Source: DASPUH01 sp964518505
Lineage (GTDB): Bacteria; Chloroflexota; Limnocylindria; Limnocylindrales; CSP1-4
Reading direction: 5' to 3'
DNA length: 64,000 nucleotides
NCBI GenBank assembly: GCA_964518505.1
Contig: CAZFGT010000001.1
Location: 124,001 to 188,000, forward strand
Part shown: piece after piece, positions 1 through 8,476 of the stretch
Numbering within the stretch: the stretch's first letter is position 1
How the letters are laid out: each line of letters opens with the position of its first letter
Made by a program: the position numbers and the translations under genes
The notes under the pieces: model-generated
Databases searched by the model: none
The model's input: only the letters and a program-made list of their open reading frames with translations
Told to the model about the DNA's origin: nothing

Positions 1-1065
1 GCCGGACGGGGTGGCCACGCGCACGGGCATCTGGAGGACCTCGCGGCCCAGCTCGGCGACGCCGGCCAGCTGCGAGGCGCCGCCGGTCAGGACCAGGCCG
101 GCGGGCAGCATGCCGCCGTGGCCGGCGCGCTCGATCTGCTCACCGATCTGCTCGAAGACCTCGCGCATGCGGGCGTCGATGATGCTGGCGATCTCGGCGC
201 GCTGGACGGTCCGCGCCTCGCCGTCGCCGAACGTCTCGACGGTCACCAGCTCCTCGGGCGCGACGGCCGCCAGGTTGCAGGTGCCGTGGCGGATCTTGAG
301 GTCCTCGGCGATCTCCAGGCTCGTCTTGAGGCCGATGGCCACGTCGTTGGTCACGTTGTTGCCGCCGAGCGGCAGGATCGCCGTGTGGAACGGCGAGCCC
401 TCCAGGAAGAGCGCCAGGCCGGTCGTGCCGGCACCCATGTCGGCCACGGCCACGCCCAGGTCCTTCTCCGTGTCGGAGAGGACGGCCTCGGCCGAGGCGA
501 GGGGCGCGGCCACGAAGTCGTGGATGCGCACGCCCGCCTGGTGGACGCACTTGGTCAGGTTCTGCACCGCGGTCGCCGGGGCGTGGACGATGTGGGTCTC
601 GATCTCCAGGCGCACCGCGCTCATGCCGACCGGGTCGTGGACGCCCTCCTGCCCGTCGACGATGAAGGTGCGGGGCAGGACGTGCAGGATCTCCCGGTTG
701 GACGGGATGTTGACGGCCCGGGCGACCTCCATGGCGCGCACGATGTCGTCGTGGCCGACCTCCTTGCGAGGCCCGCTGACGGCCACCGCGCCGTGCGTGT
801 TCTCGGAGTAGACCTCGCGTCCCCCGACGCTCACCCAGGCCTCCTCGAGCTTGTAGCCGGAGGTGCGCTCGGCCTGCTCGATGGCCGCCGTGATCGAGCC
901 GACGGTCTGCTCGATGTTGATGACGACGCCCTTCTTCAGGCCCGACGAGGCCGGCGCGCCCTTGCCCAGGATGTTCAGGCCGCCGTCGGCCGTGCGCTCG
1001 CCGATGAGCACGACGACCTTGCTCGTGCCGACGTCGATGGCGACCAGCACCGCTTCTCTCTCCAC
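1..1065 (-). CDS. ftsA: Cell division protein FtsA (C-terminus off the left edge)
   Basis: Actin-like ATPase that tethers FtsZ filaments to the membrane and recruits the divisome. 355 codons are visible and the 3' end lies beyond base 1. The N-terminus reads AIDVGTSKVVVLIGE, the family's first phosphate loop. VADMGAGTTGLALF is the second phosphate motif and LTGGASQL the adenosine motif. The chosen GTG at 1065 gives VEREAVLVAIDVGTSK, matching the usual FtsA N-terminal length. A GTG at 1050 with GGAGAG just upstream is the alternative. It is the last visible gene of the dcw operon; ftsZ would be expected next, outside the window. Confidence 0.95.
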   Translation of the reverse strand, partial: MEREAVLVAIDVGTSKVVVLIGERTADGGLNILGKGAPASSGLKKGVVINIEQTVGSITAAIEQAERTSGYKLEEAWVSVGGREVYSENTHGAVAVSGPRKEVGHDDIVRAMEVARAVNIPSNREILHVLPRTFIVDGQEGVHDPVGMSAVRLEIETHIVHAPATAVQNLTKCVHQAGVRIHDFVAAPLASAEAVLSDTEKDLGVAVADMGAGTTGLALFLEGSPFHTAILPLGGNNVTNDVAIGLKTSLEIAEDLKIRHGTCNLAAVAPEELVTVETFGDGEARTVQRAEIASIIDARMREVFEQIGEQIERAGHGGMLPAGLVLTGGASQLAGVAELGREVLQMPVRVATPSG

Positions 1066-1101
1066 CGTGGGGCAGTCCTCTTCTAACGCGCGCGGCGCGG
1101 T

Positions 1102-1425
1102 CTACAGGAAGTGACGCCGGATGAGCGCCACGTTGTTGAAGATGCGCAGTCCGAAGGCGATCAGGGCCACGAGGTACAGGTCCAGGCCCAGCTGGTCGCC
1201 GAGGAAGGTGAGCAGCACCGCCACCAGCGCGTTGACGATGAAGCCGGACAGGAAGATGCGGTCGTTGAACGTGCCGTCGAGTTCGGCCCGGATGGCCCCC
1301 AGGACCGAGTCGAAGGAGGCCAGGATGGCCACGGCCGAGTAGCGGGCGAGTTCGAAGCTGACGCTGACCTGGAGGACGAGACCCAGCAGGACGCCCAGGA
1401 GCAGTCCCGCCAGGGGGATCCACAC
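1102..1425 (-). CDS. sbp: Small basic membrane protein (DUF1290/Sbp family)
   Basis: 107-residue membrane protein of the family found between ftsQ and ftsA/ftsZ in many Gram-positive and Chloroflexota dcw clusters; its function is poorly defined. It has a hydrophobic N-terminal segment (IPLAGLLLGVLLGLVL), the conserved ARYSAVAILASFDSVLGAIRA stretch split by family motifs, and FNDRIFLSGF followed by a second and third hydrophobic segment. The start is the GTG at 1425, because GGAGGAGGTGG lies 7-9 nt upstream. A longer frame to 1509 exists, but its extra residues are low-complexity and lack this ribosome site. Confidence 0.88.
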   Translation of the reverse strand: MWIPLAGLLLGVLLGLVLQVSVSFELARYSAVAILASFDSVLGAIRAELDGTFNDRIFLSGFIVNALVAVLLTFLGDQLGLDLYLVALIAFGLRIFNNVALIRRHFL

Positions 1426-1510
1426 GGCCGCGCCACCTCCTCCGTCTGCCTGCCCCCGAAGGCTACCACGCGCGTTCGGCGCGGCGGGCTCCGGCCGCTC
1501 GACGGGCATC

Positions 1511-2419
1511 TCAGGGCTTCGCCGAGGGCGTCGGCGTGGCGGCCGGATGGGCCGCCCGCACCGTGTAGGTGCCGCACCGCGCGTCGGTCGGGGCGAGACG
1601 GATGACGTCGATGTCGCGCTCGGGCGGCGCCCCCGGGATGCCGGCCGCCACGAGGCTGGCCAGGCACTGGGCCTGCGACGGGATGATCGTCGGCGGCCGC
1701 AGTGTGATGGTGTAGACGCCGAATACCGCGTGCCACAGGTTCGGCGCCGCGTCCACGGTGAAGCCCTCCTGGTCCGTCACGGTGATGGCGAGGCTGCGGG
1801 CCGCGCTGCCCAGGAAGGCCGGGGTGAGGGCCGCCAGCTGGCGGGCTGCAGCGAGGTCGCTGGGGTCCAGCGACGCCCCGACGATGAGGCCGGCCGAGGC
1901 GATCCGCTGGTCGTCCACGACGGGCAACCCCGGATCAGGAGCGGCCGCGGCGAGCCGGGCGAAGACGGTGCCGGTGACGTCCACCAGGAAGCGCGTGTCC
2001 TCCACCTGCCACGTGACGATCGGCTGGCGCTCCTGGAGCGTGACCACGAGGTGGTCCGGCAACGCCACCGCGATCGTGGTGCCGTCCGCGCGCGCCGGGT
2101 CCACGGCCGGCAGCGCGCGCAACGCCGCCGCCATCGAGGCGGCGGGCAGGGTCAGGAGGTTGACCCGAGCACTGCCGTCGAGGCCCAGCGCCTGACGCAC
2201 GGCGGCCGTGTCGGTGTAGTGCGCCCCATCGAGCTCCAGCCCGTCGGGTGCCAGGCTGAAGGCGCCGCTCGTGGTGAGGCCGGCGAGAGCCACCAGCGCG
2301 GCCACCAGGACGACCGTGGCGCCGACGCGCTCGGCGGCGCGATGGGCCGCCGAGGCGCGCGCGGGCGAGCGCTGGCGCGCCACGCGCGTGCCACCGCCGC
2401 GGACCGGCAGCCCGCTCAC
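1511..2419 (-). CDS. ftsQ: Cell division protein FtsQ/DivIB
   Basis: Bitopic divisome protein of about 302 residues. A basic cytoplasmic N-terminus (RQRSPARASAAHRAAER) precedes one membrane segment (VGATVVLVAALVALAGL). A POTRA-like beginning follows (LELDGAHYTDTAAVRQALG), then the FtsQ beta domain containing RQPIVTWQ and LVDVTGTVF. Start GTG 2419 is the first usable in-frame start after ddl ends; its ribosome site is weak, so coupling to ddl is likely. Position between ddl and sbp/ftsA fits the family. The C-terminal tail is Ala/Thr/Pro-rich. Confidence 0.9.
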   Translation of the reverse strand: MSGLPVRGGGTRVARQRSPARASAAHRAAERVGATVVLVAALVALAGLTTSGAFSLAPDGLELDGAHYTDTAAVRQALGLDGSARVNLLTLPAASMAAALRALPAVDPARADGTTIAVALPDHLVVTLQERQPIVTWQVEDTRFLVDVTGTVFARLAAAAPDPGLPVVDDQRIASAGLIVGASLDPSDLAAARQLAALTPAFLGSAARSLAITVTDQEGFTVDAAPNLWHAVFGVYTITLRPPTIIPSQAQCLASLVAAGIPGAPPERDIDVIRLAPTDARCGTYTVRAAHPAATPTPSAKP

Positions 2420-2438
2420 GACGCCGCCGGGCCCCGGG

Positions 2439-3557
2439 TCATGGCAGGTCGGCCCGCGTGAGGCGAGTCTGCGGCCGGCCCGCGGCCCGGGCGACCGCCA
2501 GCTCCACGATGCGCTCGGCCAGGTCGGCGAAGTCACCGCCGCCGGTGGCCCACACCAAGGGGAAGAGGCTGATGGGCGTGAAGCCGGGGATGGTGTTGAT
2601 CTCGGACAGGTAGATGCGCCCGCCGTGGAAGAGGAAGTCCACGCGCGCGAAGCCGGTCGCCCCGACCGCCACGTAGGCCGCCGCGGCCTGCTCGCGGATC
2701 GTCGTCCGGACCCGCTCGTCGAGGTCCGGGGTGGCGGTCGTGCGCGAGACTCCGGCGTCGTACTTGGCGTGGTAGTCGTAGAACTCGTGGCCGGGGAAGA
2801 CCTCACCCGGCCCGAACACGGCCAGGTCGGCCAGGCCGTTGCCGACGAGGCCCACCTCGAGCTCGCGCGCGCCCGCGAGGTAGGCCTCGGCGAGCACCAG
2901 GTCGTCGTAGCGGAAGGCCTCGGCCAGGGCTGCCTCCAGTTCGGGCGGTTCGTCAGGGCGGCGCACGATGGTCATGCCCACGCTCGAGCCCAGCCGGTCG
3001 GGCTTGATCATGAGGCGCGGGTCGGTCAGCGTGGCGGCAAACGCTTCCAGGCGCGCCAGCGAGCCGGCCGGGTCCGCCCGGTACGCGCCGGCCTCGAGCG
3101 AGCGCCAGGCCACGACCGGCAGCTCCAGCCCGCGCGCGAGCTGCTTGAAGCGCTGCTTGTCCATGCCCAGCGCCGAAGCGGCCACGCCCGACCCCGTGTA
3201 GACCAGGCCGGCCGCCTCGCACAGGGCCTGGACCGTGCCGTCCTCACCGAAGGGGCCGTGCAGGGCGATCCAGACCACCGGCGGCGGCACCGCGGCGGCG
3301 AGCCGCGCCAGGGCCGCCGGGGCGCCGAATGGGCCCTCTGCGCCAAGGGCAGCGGGGTCGTCGTAGGCGGCGACCGGGCGCAACTCCCCCTCCGGCTCCA
3401 GCGGCACACGCCACCACGCACCGTCGAGCGTGATGAGCCATGTGGCGACCTCGTGGCCGCGCCCGGCGAGGGCGGCCGCGATGGCCCGCCCCGAGACCAG
3501 CGACACGTCATGCTCGGCCGACGGCCCGCCCATGAGGACCGCCACGGAGTGGGTCAC
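2439..3557 (-). CDS. ddl: D-alanine--D-alanine ligase
   Basis: ATP-grasp enzyme joining two D-Ala molecules for the peptidoglycan stem peptide. 372 residues. The N-terminus VAVLMGGPSAEHDVSLVSG is the Ddl signature. LHGPFGEDGTVQALCE, KPDRLGSSVGM and the metal-binding ARVDFLF...LSEINTIPGFTPISLFP motifs are all present. GTG 3557 overlaps the murB stop as GTGA, so translation is probably coupled. Length and motifs fit a complete enzyme. It occupies the place where many clusters carry murC-murB-ddl; murC is missing here. Confidence 0.95.
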   Translation of the reverse strand: MTHSVAVLMGGPSAEHDVSLVSGRAIAAALAGRGHEVATWLITLDGAWWRVPLEPEGELRPVAAYDDPAALGAEGPFGAPAALARLAAAVPPPVVWIALHGPFGEDGTVQALCEAAGLVYTGSGVAASALGMDKQRFKQLARGLELPVVAWRSLEAGAYRADPAGSLARLEAFAATLTDPRLMIKPDRLGSSVGMTIVRRPDEPPELEAALAEAFRYDDLVLAEAYLAGARELEVGLVGNGLADLAVFGPGEVFPGHEFYDYHAKYDAGVSRTTATPDLDERVRTTIREQAAAAYVAVGATGFARVDFLFHGGRIYLSEINTIPGFTPISLFPLVWATGGGDFADLAERIVELAVARAAGRPQTRLTRADLP

Positions 3558-4525
3558 GCGGCGCTCCAGTCGCCCATGAAGACGACCTCCGGCTGGAGAT
3601 CCACGCCGGTCGCCTCGAGCACGGCCGCACGGACCAGGTCGCCCAGGCGGCGCACGTCGCTGGCCGTGCCGCCTCGGTCGTTGACGATGAAGTTGGCGTG
3701 CTTCTCGCTGACGACCGCCCCGCCGATGCGGCGGCCCTTGAGCCCCAGGCCGTCGATGAGAGCACCGGCCGACGGACCCTCGCTGGGGTTGCGGAAATAG
3801 CTGCCGGCCGACGGCAGACCGAGCGGCTGGTGGGCCTGCCGCCAGTGGCGGATCGCGTCGAGGCGCTCGTCGATGAGCGCCGGATCGGCCGGCGTGAGGC
3901 GGAACGTGGCCGAGGTCACCACGTCGGGCCGTCCCGGCGTGCCGTGCTTGAGGCGGCTCTCGCGGTAGGCCAGGCCCAGCGAGTCGGCCGATTCGACCGC
4001 TTCGGTGCCGTCGGCGCCCATGACGCTGGCGCCCTCGAGCAGGGCGCGCACGTCCGAGTCGTGGGCCCCGGCGTTGGCCCACACGGCCCCGCCGACGGTG
4101 CCCGGGATGGCCAATCCGAACTCGAGACCCGACAAGCCGGCGGCCTTGGCCAGGGTGGCGGCCCGGGCCATGGGCAGCCCCGCGTCGGCCACCAGGCGCG
4201 TCCCGTCGAAGCGGCTCCCCTGCGCCCGGTCCACGACCACCAGGCCGGCCACGCCGCCATCGCTGATGACGAGGTCCGAGCCGCGTCCGATGAGCGTCAG
4301 GGGGATATCGCGCGCGCGGGCGAAGCGCAGCACGCCGCGCAGCTCGAAGAGGTTGTGGACCTCGGCGAAGAGGTCCGCCGGGCCGCCGACGCGCATCGTC
4401 GTGAACCGCGCCAGCGGCTCCTGCCGCGACGTTTTCAGGCCCAGGCGGCGCTGGATCTCCGTCCCCAGACGGACCGCGTCGGCGGCGTCCAGGTGGCGGT
4501 CGGCGGAGGAGGCGGCCACGACCAT
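3554..4525 (-). CDS. murB: UDP-N-acetylenolpyruvoylglucosamine reductase MurB
   Basis: FAD/NADPH enzyme making UDP-N-acetylmuramic acid. 323 residues. FTTMRVGGPADLFAE opens the FAD domain, and LTLIGRGSDLVISDGG and GLEFGLAIPGTVGGAVWANAGA are the FAD-binding signatures. The C-terminal catalytic stretch includes AGSYFRNP (proton-donor Ser of type I/II MurB) and HANFIVN. ATG 4525 follows the murG stop by one base. The downstream ddl overlaps by 4 bp. Confidence 0.95.
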   Translation of the reverse strand: MVVAASSADRHLDAADAVRLGTEIQRRLGLKTSRQEPLARFTTMRVGGPADLFAEVHNLFELRGVLRFARARDIPLTLIGRGSDLVISDGGVAGLVVVDRAQGSRFDGTRLVADAGLPMARAATLAKAAGLSGLEFGLAIPGTVGGAVWANAGAHDSDVRALLEGASVMGADGTEAVESADSLGLAYRESRLKHGTPGRPDVVTSATFRLTPADPALIDERLDAIRHWRQAHQPLGLPSAGSYFRNPSEGPSAGALIDGLGLKGRRIGGAVVSEKHANFIVNDRGGTASDVRRLGDLVRAAVLEATGVDLQPEVVFMGDWSAA

Positions 4526-4526
4526 C

Positions 4527-5669
4527 TCAGGCCGCGAGTCGGGCGAGGCGCTCGACCTCGGCGGCCTCGGGCACCGGCCGATGCTCGGCCAGGGCAAGGA
4601 GGATGGCCGCATTCGCCGCCGCCGCCCCCGGGCGACCCAGGGCCCGGCTGGCCGCCCGCATGGCCGCCACGCGCGGGGCGTCGTCCAGGATGGCCAGCGC
4701 GGCCACCAGGGCCGGCCCATCGAACGCTTCGTCCTCGACCAGCTGGGCGGCGCCGGCTTCAGCCACGAAGCGGGCATTGGCTCGCTGGTGCCCGGCCGCG
4801 TGCGGGTAGGGCACGACGATCATGGGCAGGCCGGCGGCGGTCACCTCGGCGAGGGTGGAGGAGCCCGCCCGCCCGACCACGAGGTCGGCCGCCACCAGCG
4901 CCTGGCCCATCTCCTCCCGCAGGAAGGGGTACGGGCGGTAGCGGTCGCGGCGGGCGGCCGGCAGCGCCTCGCGGCGCTGGAGCGCGTCCGCATACGCTGC
5001 CTGGCCGGTGAGGTGGAGCACGACGGCCCGTTCCGTGAGGGCCGGCAGGGCTTCCGCGACGGCCGCATCGAAGCGGGCCACGGCCTGCGAACCGCCGAAG
5101 ATCAGGAGGCACGGCTGGCCGTCCGCGACGCCGAACCGCTCGCGAGCGGCGGCGCGGTCGATGCCGGCCAGCGACCGGATGGGCGTGCCGGTCACCACGC
5201 CACGGCCGCCCAGGGGACGGCGGGTGGCCTCGAAGCTGAGCGCCACCACGGTGGCCAGCGGGGCGGCCACGCGAGCGCTCCGGCCGGGCACGAGGTTGCC
5301 CTCCCAGAGCAGCGTCGGGATGCGCAGCGCCGCGGCCGCCGTCAGCACGGGAAGGGCGACGTAGCCCCCGGTGCTGAAGATGGCGGCCGGCCGGAGGCGG
5401 GTCAGCAGGGCCAACGCCTGCGGCAGCGAGGCGCCAAGGCGGAGCGGGTCAAGGACGGCGTGGATCGACACCTCGGTCGAACGGAGCGACCGTAGCCAGA
5501 GGCGCGTCAGCGGGAAGCCCGCCGCGGGCACCAGTTCGCGCTCCAGCCCGCGGCGACCGCCGACCCATGCCACGTCAACGGGCGCGGGCCCCTCGTGCAG
5601 GGCTCGGGCGACCGCCAGCGCGGGATGGATGTGGCCGCCGGATCCACCGCCGGCGATCAGGATCCGCAT
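4527..5669 (-). CDS. murG: MurG N-acetylglucosaminyltransferase
   Basis: Glycosyltransferase (GT28) that converts lipid I to lipid II at the inner face of the membrane. 380 residues. The N-terminus RILIAGGGSGGHIHPALAVA is the donor-side G loop. GGYVALPVLTAA, LLIFGGSQAVARFD and VVGRAGSSTLAEVTAAGLPMIVVPYPHAAGHQ are the UDP-GlcNAc-site motifs. ATG 5669 is fixed by the conserved first residues, yet it lies 95 bp inside the end of ftsW in another frame. Confidence 0.96.
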   Translation of the reverse strand: MRILIAGGGSGGHIHPALAVARALHEGPAPVDVAWVGGRRGLERELVPAAGFPLTRLWLRSLRSTEVSIHAVLDPLRLGASLPQALALLTRLRPAAIFSTGGYVALPVLTAAAALRIPTLLWEGNLVPGRSARVAAPLATVVALSFEATRRPLGGRGVVTGTPIRSLAGIDRAAARERFGVADGQPCLLIFGGSQAVARFDAAVAEALPALTERAVVLHLTGQAAYADALQRREALPAARRDRYRPYPFLREEMGQALVAADLVVGRAGSSTLAEVTAAGLPMIVVPYPHAAGHQRANARFVAEAGAAQLVEDEAFDGPALVAALAILDDAPRVAAMRAASRALGRPGAAAANAAILLALAEHRPVPEAAEVERLARLAA

Positions 5670-6960
5670 CGTTCCAGGTGCCTCGGACTTGGGTCTCGCG
5701 GGAGATGGACAGCAGGATACCGACGGCAGCGAAGCTCACCACGAGCGACGAGCCGCCGGCGCTCACGAACGGCAGCGTGATACCCGTGATGGGCAGCAGG
5801 TTGACGACGACGCCGATGTTGATGAAGGCCTGGACCAGCAGCCAGCCGGTGACCCCGGTGGCCAGCAGGCCGCCGAACGTGTCCGGCGCGTTGAGGGCGA
5901 TGCGCAGGCCCTGGTAGCCCACGATGAGGAAGAGGCCCACCACGAGGACGCCGCCGACCAGCCCGAACTCCTCGCCGACCACGGCGAAGATGAAGTCGTT
6001 GAAGGCGTTCGGCACCACCACGCCGCCCGCCTGGGTGCTCTGGCCGAGGCCGGCCCCGAAGACGCCGCCGAGGCCCAGGGCCAGCAGGCCCTGGATGGTG
6101 TGGAAGCCGGCCCCAAGGGGATCCTTCCACGGATCCAGGAACGTCGTGATGCGGCTTGCCTGGTAGGCGTGGTCCAGGATCACCACGGCCACCCCGGCGA
6201 TGCCCGCCGGCAGCAGCAGGGCGAACTGCCACAGGTTGGCTCCGGCGACCCAGAAGAGGATGAAGGCGGTCAGGGTCAGCACACCGGTGGTGCCCAGGTC
6301 GGGCTCCTTGATGACCAGGAAGATGACCGGCGCGACCAGCAGCAGGAACGGGATGGTGCCGTCACGGATGCTGCTGATGCGATGGCCGCGGTTGGCCATC
6401 CAGTGGGCCAGGTAGACGACGAGGGCCAGCTTGGCCAGCTCGGCCGGGTGGACCGCCGGCAGCGGGTGGATCTCCAGCCAGCGGGCCGAGCCGCCGACCT
6501 GGACGCCGAAGCCGGGCACCAGGACGAGGACCAGGAGGCCGATGGCGACGGCGTAGAACGGCAGCGAGACCATGCGCCACCAGCGGTAGTCGACGCGCAT
6601 CGTGAGGACCATGGCCACGATGCCCAGGCAGGCCCACAGGAGCTGCGGCCCGACCACCGCCATGGAGTCGCCCTGCTGGCTGACATAGGCCCGCACGCCG
6701 GAGCTGGAGTAGACCATCAGGATGCCGATGGCGGTCAGGGCCATGACGGCCACCAGCAGGACGTAGTCGGGCGCGTGGCGCGGCCGCTGGAGGGTGGTCA
6801 CCCGGCCGCGCTCGGGGCGCGCCACCAGGGTCCCCAGCAGGTCCGTGAGGCGCGGTGCGAGACCGTCGAGCGGCAACGTGGCCGTCGTCTGCAGGCGGCG
6901 GGTGGACCCTGCCGGGGCGCGGCGGCGCACGACCGGACCGGCCGCCGAACGGGCCGTCAT
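5575..6960 (-). CDS. ftsW: SEDS-family lipid II polymerase FtsW
   Basis: Polytopic glycosyltransferase that polymerises lipid II with FtsI at the septum. 461 residues with about ten membrane segments. Conserved SEDS motifs include HPAELAKLALVVYLA, IFLVIKEPDLGTTGVL, the KDPLGAGFHTIQGLLALG loop and LPITGITLPFVSAGGSS. The first ~60 residues are a poorly conserved basic/Pro-rich cytoplasmic extension. ATG 6960 overlaps the murD stop (ATGA). The last ~30 codons, rich in Arg and Pro, overlap murG. Confidence 0.95.
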   Translation of the reverse strand: MTARSAAGPVVRRRAPAGSTRRLQTTATLPLDGLAPRLTDLLGTLVARPERGRVTTLQRPRHAPDYVLLVAVMALTAIGILMVYSSSGVRAYVSQQGDSMAVVGPQLLWACLGIVAMVLTMRVDYRWWRMVSLPFYAVAIGLLVLVLVPGFGVQVGGSARWLEIHPLPAVHPAELAKLALVVYLAHWMANRGHRISSIRDGTIPFLLLVAPVIFLVIKEPDLGTTGVLTLTAFILFWVAGANLWQFALLLPAGIAGVAVVILDHAYQASRITTFLDPWKDPLGAGFHTIQGLLALGLGGVFGAGLGQSTQAGGVVVPNAFNDFIFAVVGEEFGLVGGVLVVGLFLIVGYQGLRIALNAPDTFGGLLATGVTGWLLVQAFINIGVVVNLLPITGITLPFVSAGGSSLVVSFAAVGILLSISRETQVRGTWNDADPDRRRWIRRPHPSRAGGRPSPARGARAR

Positions 6961-8471
6961 GCCCAGCGACCTCTGGCGACGGCGGCCACGGCGGCTTTGA
7001 ACGCGCGGCCCCGGGCGGCGTAGTCCACGAACTGGTCGAAGCTGGTCGCGGCCGGGCTCAGCAGCACGGTCGCCAGGCGTCCCTGCGCCAGCCGGCGGGC
7101 GGTGGCGTCGGCCTCGATCACGGCGGCCGCCAGGTCGGCGGCGCGGGAGACGTGCGGATGGCCGGCCGCCGCCAGGACGTTCGCCAGGAGCGGCGCGCTC
7201 TCCCCGATGAGGATGACCGCGTCAGCGCGGCCCACGGCGACCCTGGCCATCTCCCGCAGGTCGACGCCCTTGTCGCGACCGCCGGCGATCAGCACCAGCG
7301 GGGCCTCGAAGCTCTCCAGGCCGGCGATCACGGCGTCGGGCTGGGTCGCCTGCGAGTCGTTCACGAAGCGCACGCCGTCGATCTCCGCCACGAGCTCCAG
7401 GCGGTGCTCCACGCCGCGGAAGTCCGCCACGGCACGCCGGATGCCGTCCGGGGCGATGCCGAAGAGCAGGCCCACGGCGACCGCGGCGAGGACGTTGCTG
7501 CGGTTGTGACGGCCGGGCAGGGCGATCTCGTCGACCGGCATGATCCGTCCCTGCGGGCCGGCCGCGGCGGTCTGTCCGCCGGCGACCGGCAGCGTCTCCA
7601 CGCCGGCCGCGACGATCCAGTCGTCGACGATGCCGACCCCGCCCGGCATGGGCAGCTCGCGGCGGTAGAGCACGGTCGGCGTCGTCCCCAGGCCGGCGTA
7701 GGCCAGCGAGACCGGGTCCTCAGCGTTGAGGACCAGGGCGCCATCGGGATCCACGATCTCGGCCAGACGGCGCTTCACGGCGCGGTACGCGGCCACGCTG
7801 CCGTGGCGGTCGAGGTGGTCCTGCGTGACGTGCGTGTAGACGGCGACCGTCGTGCCCCGCGACAGCGTCGGCAGCTGCAGCTCGCTGATCTCCAGCACGA
7901 CGCGGTGGCCGGGCGTCAGGTCGGGCAGGCGCTCCACCAGCGGCGTGCCGATGTTGCCGCCCAGGAGGACCGGCGCCGCGCCGGCGCCGAGCACGGCCGC
8001 GCAAAGGGCGCTCGTCGTGGTCTTGCCCTTCGTCCCGGTCACGCCCACCGTGGGGCACGGGCACAGGCGCAGGAAGAGGTCGATCTCGCTGACCACCGGC
8101 ACCCGCCCCGCGGCCTCCACGTCGGCGAGGGCGGCCCGCAGGCGCGGCTCGGTGGTGTTGAAGCGGCTGCTCACGGCCGGCGACGTGGTGATGAGGGCCT
8201 GGTCGCGCAGGACCTCCGCGGGATCCACGCCCGCGCCCAGCCGGAGGATCACGGCGCGACCCTCCAGCGACCCGACCTGCGCCTCCAGGTCGGCCCGCGG
8301 GCGCTGGTCGTAGACGGTCACCTGCGCCCCGCGATCGGCCAGGAAGCGGGCCAGCGCGACACCGCTGCGGGCCAGGCCCAGGACGGCCACCGGCCGGCCG
8401 GCGAAGCTGTCCAGGTCAAGGTGGGCCAGGTCGAGGGGCGCCGCGCCGGGCCGGGGGTGCTCGAGGGTCAT
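6957..8471 (-). CDS. murD: UDP-N-acetylmuramoylalanine--D-glutamate ligase MurD
   Basis: Cytoplasmic Mur ligase adding D-Glu. 504 residues. A Rossmann-like N-terminus (VAVLGLARSGVALARFLADRG) is followed by the P-loop VGVTGTKGKTTTSALCAA, VLEISELQL, THVTQDHLDRHGS and the C-terminal FVNDSQATQPDAV and LIAGGRDKG motifs. LFLRLC resembles the pre-P-loop segment. Start ATG 8471 is 5 nt after mraY; a GTG at 8480 that overlaps the mraY stop as GTGA is an alternative. Confidence 0.96.
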   Translation of the reverse strand: MTLEHPRPGAAPLDLAHLDLDSFAGRPVAVLGLARSGVALARFLADRGAQVTVYDQRPRADLEAQVGSLEGRAVILRLGAGVDPAEVLRDQALITTSPAVSSRFNTTEPRLRAALADVEAAGRVPVVSEIDLFLRLCPCPTVGVTGTKGKTTTSALCAAVLGAGAAPVLLGGNIGTPLVERLPDLTPGHRVVLEISELQLPTLSRGTTVAVYTHVTQDHLDRHGSVAAYRAVKRRLAEIVDPDGALVLNAEDPVSLAYAGLGTTPTVLYRRELPMPGGVGIVDDWIVAAGVETLPVAGGQTAAAGPQGRIMPVDEIALPGRHNRSNVLAAVAVGLLFGIAPDGIRRAVADFRGVEHRLELVAEIDGVRFVNDSQATQPDAVIAGLESFEAPLVLIAGGRDKGVDLREMARVAVGRADAVILIGESAPLLANVLAAAGHPHVSRAADLAAAVIEADATARRLAQGRLATVLLSPAATSFDQFVDYAARGRAFKAAVAAVARGRWA

Positions 8472-8476
8472 CGCCG

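Noticed and set aside
118..1423. Long open frames on both strands across ftsA (for example 118-1086 plus and 140-1423 minus)
   Set aside because: Arg/Gly/Pro-rich translations with no family motifs; they are GC-rich shadows of ftsA and its neighbour.
2271..5495. Plus-strand open frames of 400-500 codons over ddl, murB and murG
   Set aside because: Antisense shadow frames; the minus-strand frames carry all conserved motifs.
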